Source: Marinilabiliaceae bacterium UBA5488 (GTDB taxonomy: Bacteria > Bacteroidota > Bacteroidia > Bacteroidales > Marinilabiliaceae). From it: a stretch of 54,073 nucleotides of DNA. Below the pieces are notes generated by a model. It was not told the origin of the DNA, did not search any database, and saw nothing but the letters and a program-made list of their open reading frames with translations. This document shows positions 49,557-54,073 of the stretch, piece by piece. How positions within the stretch are numbered: position 1 is the stretch's first letter; the number at the start of each line of letters is the position of its first letter. A program made the translations under genes and the position numbers. Location: positions 118,460 to 172,532 of the forward strand of contig DIPM01000036.1 of assembly GCA_002427105.1 (NCBI GenBank), read 5' to 3'.

Positions 49557-52500
49557 ATGGATTGTCCTGTTCTTCGAAAACTTTCGCTATTTATTGCAAT
49601 AATACTATTGCTTTCTCCTGAAGCTAAGGCTTCGCTCGCGGAGATTTTGCGATTTGAGCATTACAATACAGCCCGCGGTTTGTCTCAAAATACCGCAACT
49701 TCTATTTTGTGCGATTCAAAAGGATATTTATGGATAGGCACAAACAATGGGCTCAATCGCTTTGATGGCAACAAGTTCAGGGTTTTTATGAACGAGCAGG
49801 CGGGCGAGCAGAATTTTTCTCATAACCGCATAGTTAATATTTGGGAGGATGCACGTGGTTTTATTTGGTTTGAAACTCACGATGCTCATTATCATTATTT
49901 TGATCCCGTTTCTGAAAAGTTTCAGTCGCTCACCTACCTTTTTCCTGAGTTGGGTGAAGGACATGCCGTGTTCAATCAATTTATGCAATATTCAGACGAT
50001 GAGGTATGGATAGGATTGAGCAACCGGGGAGTGCTGCGGCTGATTTATCAGGCCGAATCACACACATACAAGGTAACGCACTACACAGCGCGCGGCAGTA
50101 GCGCTATTTCCAATAATAATGTCGCTTTTATCGAGTCTGACAGAGACGGCAATATTTGGATTGGTACTCACAGGGGACTGACCTTTGTGGATGCCGGTTC
50201 GTTAAAAGGCGATACGCCGCTATTCAATCACCTTTTTATCTCCCACAGCTTTTCGTCGATTATAGAGACCGTCACCGAACTCTGGTTTGGAACCAAAGAG
50301 GACGGCATTTTAAAGTTTCAGAAGAAGAGTCAGCTCTACACATATATTAACGTAGAAAACAGTCCGACACTACGCTCCGATAAGATTCTGGATCTGCATA
50401 TAACAAAGAACGGAACCATTATGGCGTCCTTTTATCAGAACGGGATGCAGATATATATACCCCGAACTAATAAATGGAGTAATGTTGAATTGAACGGGGT
50501 TCAGGTGGAGAGTATTTATGAGGACAGAGCGGGCAAAGTCTGGATTGCGACGGAAAAATTCGGCATAACCGGTTTCGATCTCGAAACCGGCAAATCGGAA
50601 TTTCATCAGTTCCTGGATCCGAAGCAGTCAACCCTTCCGGATACAGAAAGACATATATTCTACGAGGACAGCAATAATAACCTGTGGATTGGCACCCATG
50701 AAGGCGCGCTAAACCTCTACGATCGCTCAAAGGGCGAGTTTGTAAAGTATATGAATGACCCCAAAAACAGCAATTCTATTTCTTCCAATATCGTTATGTG
50801 CATAACGGAAGATCATTCCGGTCAGTTGTGGGTTGGCACAGGGCAGTTTCAGGGCGGTCTTGAAAAGGTTATCCTGAAATATCCCGCCTTTGAACATCTG
50901 CTTCCCCAGCCACAGGGTAGTCATATTTCCGACAATATCGTCAGGGCTCTGTTTGAAGACCCCGAGGGGCGGATATGGGCGGCAACCAAAGCGGGAAGGC
51001 TGCATGTGTTCGAGAATAGCCGGAGAACATTCCTTTTCGATCAGTTCAATACCGATAAAGGGATATTAACGGGGGTTAATATCTATACCATTATGATGGA
51101 TACGGAGGGTCATCTCTGGTTGGGTTCGAAGGGTAAAGGAGTTATGGTAAGCCGTTTTCCCCTTGCAAGCTACCGGAGTCTGCGTGATATAACCTTTATC
51201 AATTATCTGCCGGTTGAGAATGATACTGCCAGCTTAAGCCATATCAATGTTTACTCGCTGGCTCAGGATAAGTCGGGTAATATATGGGTTGGCACCTATG
51301 GCAACGGACTGAATATGGGTACCAGACAGAGTGACGGCTCATACGGATTCCTGCGTATCACAACCGAAAACTCCGCAATAAGCAGCGACCTGATACGGAA
51401 CCTGTTTGTCGATTCGCAGGACCGGATATGGATAGCTACCGTTTACGGGCTGAATGTGATAGAAAAGACTACTGGCGCGGGCGTTATCCCCGAAATCAGA
51501 AGCTTTTACGCGAGTAGTGATCCCAACAGTATAGGTCTGAATGATATAACACACCTGTATGAAGACAAATCGGGGCGAATATGGCTCGGAACCTTCGGAG
51601 GAGGTGTTAACGTGCTTGATCCGCTATCTGCCGGTAACGCCATTTTCAGGAAATATGATCAAAGCAACGGATTGAGCAACAATGTCGTATATAGCATAAT
51701 TGGCGATGCGCCGGGAGATTATCTCTGGTTCAGCACCGAAAACGGTCTGAGCCGTTTTAATATAAAACTGAATACTTTCGAGACGTTCAACAGCAACAGC
51801 GGCCTGAATTTCGACAGCTTTTCGGAAAATACATGTTTCAGAGGCAAAGACGGGTCGCTCCTGTTTGGAGGTTTTATGGGTATTGAGGTAATCAATCCTG
51901 ACAAAATTGTTACCCCGAAATGGAATCGCAATGTAGAGATAACCGATTTCCAGCTGTTTAACAAGGAGGTGCCAATAGGTCCTGATGAGCCCTTAAAGAA
52001 GAGCATCGCTTATACTAATAACATTAATCTGAAGCATTTTCAGTCGAGTTTCAGTTTTGAATTCTCATCTATGGACTACATGAGTCCTGATATGACCCAG
52101 TATGCCTATTTGTTAGAAAATTTTGATGAGGAGTGGAGGGTAGTTACAGCAGAGCGGAAAGCCATTTACACTAACCTTTCGCCGGGAGAATATATTTTCC
52201 GTGTAAAATCGACCAACCGCAATGGACAATGGGCTGATAATGAGCGTGCTTTGTATATTACAATTATGCCGCCCTGGTATAAAACAAGGTGGGCTTATAT
52301 TCTATATTCAGTGCTGATAGCTTTGCTGATTTTCGTGATTGTTGCTACAGTTACAAAGATTAACCGCTATCGCAATGACCTGCAGATTGAGCGCCGTGTT
52401 AATGATTTGAAACTGCGTTTCTTCACTAATATTTCGCATGAGATACGTACCCCCTTAACTCTGATTATCGGGCCTATTGAAGATATGTTAAAGAAGGATT

Positions 52501-53963
52501 TGAACAATGGAGACAAGCCAAAATTAGAGCTGATACGCAAAAACGGCACAAGGATGCTTCAGTTGACAAATCAACTTCTGGATTTTCGAAAAATCCAAAA
52601 TAATAAGATGACACTTTATGTCAAGGAGTTTGATATAGTTGAGTTTACGCGCGGTATCTTCGATAGTTTTGCCCCTTTGGCAACGCATAAAAACATTGTT
52701 TATAGTTTCTACACGGCTCTTGAACACTACAATATATGGGCTGAGCCCTCAAAGTTGGACACTGTGATATACAACCTGCTGTCGAACGCCCTGAAATTTA
52801 CGGATGCCGGTAAAAAGGTCAGAGTTGCTATCAATCATAACGAAGCAGATGACTTTATTGAAATTCAGGTTGAGGATGAAGGCCGCGGTATAGAGTTCGA
52901 GAATCTCTCGCGGCTTTTTGAGCGTTATACTATTTTGAGTGGTGAAGAGCTTGCAGGCACGGGCATAGGCCTTTCTTTGTCAAATGAGTTGGCTCGTCTT
53001 CATCATGGCGAAATTGTTGTTGTGTCGGAGCTTAATCAGGGCAGTATTTTTACCTTGCGGCTGCCTTCGGGCAAGGAGCATTTTGAGGATGATTCTTTTG
53101 TTGAGTTTAGCGATGATGCCGGTGTGCTTGTTCACTCGGCGATGCAGCCTGAGGATGATTTTTCGGATTTGCCGGCTCCGGCAGGTTTTGTTGATCCCCT
53201 GGATAAGCGCACTAAGATAATGGTTGTTGAAGACAATCGTGAAATTGCCGAGTTTATTTGTCAATCGCTCAGTCCTGAGTATTTTTCCTGCATCGCGGGG
53301 AATGGCGAAGAAGCTATAAATATGCTAAGCAGCCAAAATCCCGATTTAATTATTTCGGATGTAATGATGCCTGTTATGGACGGCATGGAGATGACGCGTG
53401 CCGTAAAGGAGAATTTTGCCACAAGTCACATCCCGGTTGTTTTGCTAACGGCTAAGTCGAGTGTTGAGGATCATATTTCAGGTGCTGAACACGGAGCTGA
53501 CGCTTATATTGTAAAGCCATTTAATGCCTCTTATCTAAAGGCAGTGGTGAATAATCTTATTGAGCAGCGAAAGGCCATTATTGCCAAGTTTAGGGATAAT
53601 AAAACTATCGACCCCTCAACTCTTAGGGTGAATTCAAAGGACGAGGAGTTTTTGAGGAAGTTAATCAGTTTTGTAGAAGAAAATCATACTGAGGAGTTTT
53701 CAATAGAGCTGTTGGCAAACGAAATGTGTGTTAGCCGAACTGTCTTTTATAATAAGGTGAAGGGTCTTACCGGTATGAGTCCCGTTGAGTTTGTCAGGCA
53801 GTTAAAACTTAAAGTGGCTGCCCACCTCTTAACTCAGGGTTACAACGTCTCTGAGGCGGCTATGAAAGTGGGCTTTAATGATGCGCGCTATTTTAGCCGT
53901 CAGTTTAAAGCTCTGTTCGGGCATCTTCCAAGCAAGCATCTTGAAAAAGGCGGCTTCGGGTGA
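49557..53963 (+). CDS. Hybrid two-component system protein (HTCS), sensor kinase-response regulator-AraC
   Basis: A 1468-residue one-protein two-component system of the Bacteroides type. Signal peptide, then about 780 periplasmic residues of repeated blades (LWIGTNNGL, NIWIGTHRGL, RIWLGTFGGG) forming two beta-propellers, a Y_Y_Y domain (about 826-905), a membrane helix (about 914-934), a histidine kinase with His961 in ISHEIRTP, an ATPase domain, a receiver with Asp1268 in ISDVMMPVMDG, and a C-terminal AraC-type helix-turn-helix (about 1372-1464). Such proteins bind a glycan breakdown product in the periplasm and switch on nearby susCD genes, so the pair at 43707 is the likely target. It is complete. 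Confidence 0.96.
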   Translation: MDCPVLRKLSLFIAIILLLSPEAKASLAEILRFEHYNTARGLSQNTATSILCDSKGYLWIGTNNGLNRFDGNKFRVFMNEQAGEQNFSHNRIVNIWEDARGFIWFETHDAHYHYFDPVSEKFQSLTYLFPELGEGHAVFNQFMQYSDDEVWIGLSNRGVLRLIYQAESHTYKVTHYTARGSSAISNNNVAFIESDRDGNIWIGTHRGLTFVDAGSLKGDTPLFNHLFISHSFSSIIETVTELWFGTKEDGILKFQKKSQLYTYINVENSPTLRSDKILDLHITKNGTIMASFYQNGMQIYIPRTNKWSNVELNGVQVESIYEDRAGKVWIATEKFGITGFDLETGKSEFHQFLDPKQSTLPDTERHIFYEDSNNNLWIGTHEGALNLYDRSKGEFVKYMNDPKNSNSISSNIVMCITEDHSGQLWVGTGQFQGGLEKVILKYPAFEHLLPQPQGSHISDNIVRALFEDPEGRIWAATKAGRLHVFENSRRTFLFDQFNTDKGILTGVNIYTIMMDTEGHLWLGSKGKGVMVSRFPLASYRSLRDITFINYLPVENDTASLSHINVYSLAQDKSGNIWVGTYGNGLNMGTRQSDGSYGFLRITTENSAISSDLIRNLFVDSQDRIWIATVYGLNVIEKTTGAGVIPEIRSFYASSDPNSIGLNDITHLYEDKSGRIWLGTFGGGVNVLDPLSAGNAIFRKYDQSNGLSNNVVYSIIGDAPGDYLWFSTENGLSRFNIKLNTFETFNSNSGLNFDSFSENTCFRGKDGSLLFGGFMGIEVINPDKIVTPKWNRNVEITDFQLFNKEVPIGPDEPLKKSIAYTNNINLKHFQSSFSFEFSSMDYMSPDMTQYAYLLENFDEEWRVVTAERKAIYTNLSPGEYIFRVKSTNRNGQWADNERALYITIMPPWYKTRWAYILYSVLIALLIFVIVATVTKINRYRNDLQIERRVNDLKLRFFTNISHEIRTPLTLIIGPIEDMLKKDLNNGDKPKLELIRKNGTRMLQLTNQLLDFRKIQNNKMTLYVKEFDIVEFTRGIFDSFAPLATHKNIVYSFYTALEHYNIWAEPSKLDTVIYNLLSNALKFTDAGKKVRVAINHNEADDFIEIQVEDEGRGIEFENLSRLFERYTILSGEELAGTGIGLSLSNELARLHHGEIVVVSELNQGSIFTLRLPSGKEHFEDDSFVEFSDDAGVLVHSAMQPEDDFSDLPAPAGFVDPLDKRTKIMVVEDNREIAEFICQSLSPEYFSCIAGNGEEAINMLSSQNPDLIISDVMMPVMDGMEMTRAVKENFATSHIPVVLLTAKSSVEDHISGAEHGADAYIVKPFNASYLKAVVNNLIEQRKAIIAKFRDNKTIDPSTLRVNSKDEEFLRKLISFVEENHTEEFSIELLANEMCVSRTVFYNKVKGLTGMSPVEFVRQLKLKVAAHLLTQGYNVSEAAMKVGFNDARYFSRQFKALFGHLPSKHLEKGGFG

Positions 53964-53974
53964 GCCGTGCATTT

Positions 53975-54052
53975 ATTTCTGAAGTTTAAAGTTCATAAAC
54001 TTTAAACATAAAACTTAGAACATAAAACCTGGAACAGTTTCAAGTTTCTTAA
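53975..54052. repeat. Low-complexity AT-rich repeat after the hybrid regulator
   Basis: Degenerate repeated words GTTTAAAGTTCATAAACT and ATAAAACTTAGAACATAAAACC directly behind a stop codon, similar in kind to the low-complexity intergenic blocks at 10380-10425 and 17700-17760. Confidence 0.6.
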
Positions 54053-54073
54053 TTCAGGCAGAGAGGTATTGGG

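Overview
The window reads as chromosomal DNA of a member of the Bacteroidota, most likely a Bacteroidales/Marinilabiliales-type organism. The evidence is a SusC/SusD pair, a one-protein hybrid two-component regulator with an AraC output domain, many lipoproteins and DUF families typical of the phylum (DUF4831, DUF4494, DUF2807), very few Shine-Dalgarno sequences, and repeated copies of the Bacteroidota -7 promoter element TAnnTTTG a short distance before genes. The coding sequence is moderately AT-rich. No phage, CRISPR array, complete insertion sequence or replication origin was found.

Layout. 1-7.1 kb is mostly housekeeping: a truncated MFS exporter with an NAD(P)-binding protein and a rhodanese, two Lpp-like small lipoproteins, rarA-kdsA, and a converging Yip1/DUF4831 pair. 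At 7.1-7.6 kb two lysine tRNA genes (TTT and CTT) are divergent; the TTT copy has a damaged acceptor stem. 7.8-10.3 kb holds a BASS-type transporter, a secreted esterase and a lipoprotein with a short collagen-like tract. 10.4-13.2 kb holds an orphan TPR sensor kinase behind a tandem set of small genes, two of which end in the same residues IRVP and one of which is cut short at its lipobox. 13.4-17.6 kb holds oxidoreductases and a secreted hydrolase. 17.9-23.6 kb is a tripartite RND efflux operon on the minus strand. 24.0-27.2 kb is an ECF sigma factor with a long membrane-associated tail, followed by an outer-membrane barrel protein and a DUF2807 lipoprotein, closed by a terminator. 27.4-28.3 kb carries an unannotated structured RNA with its own promoter, then purC. 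28.4-29.7 kb is a DEAD-box helicase whose transcript appears to begin with a terminator hairpin.

29.8-34.5 kb looks like an accessory island between two diverged direct repeats of about 95 bp. It holds an EamA/ArnE-like protein, a glycosyltransferase with an internal deletion, a frameshifted acetyltransferase, an acyltransferase-3 and a B12-binding radical SAM enzyme, all of the type used for surface glycan or lipid modification. 34.6-37.3 kb has an SRAP protein, a lipoprotein, an acyl-carrier-like protein without the pantetheine serine, a duplicated-domain DUF4494 protein and a DUF5615 remnant. 37.5-43.1 kb is a second complete RND efflux operon, on the plus strand. 43.7-54.0 kb is a SusC/SusD uptake pair with a long leader, an FMN reductase and a 1468-residue hybrid regulator that plausibly controls the pair; no glycan-degrading enzyme is present.

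The best candidates for something undescribed are the IRVP small-gene cluster next to the TPR kinase, the structured RNA before purC (possibly 6S-like), the leader hairpin of the DEAD-box gene, and the three-gene membrane-sigma operon. All family names come from reading motifs by eye; no database search was run.
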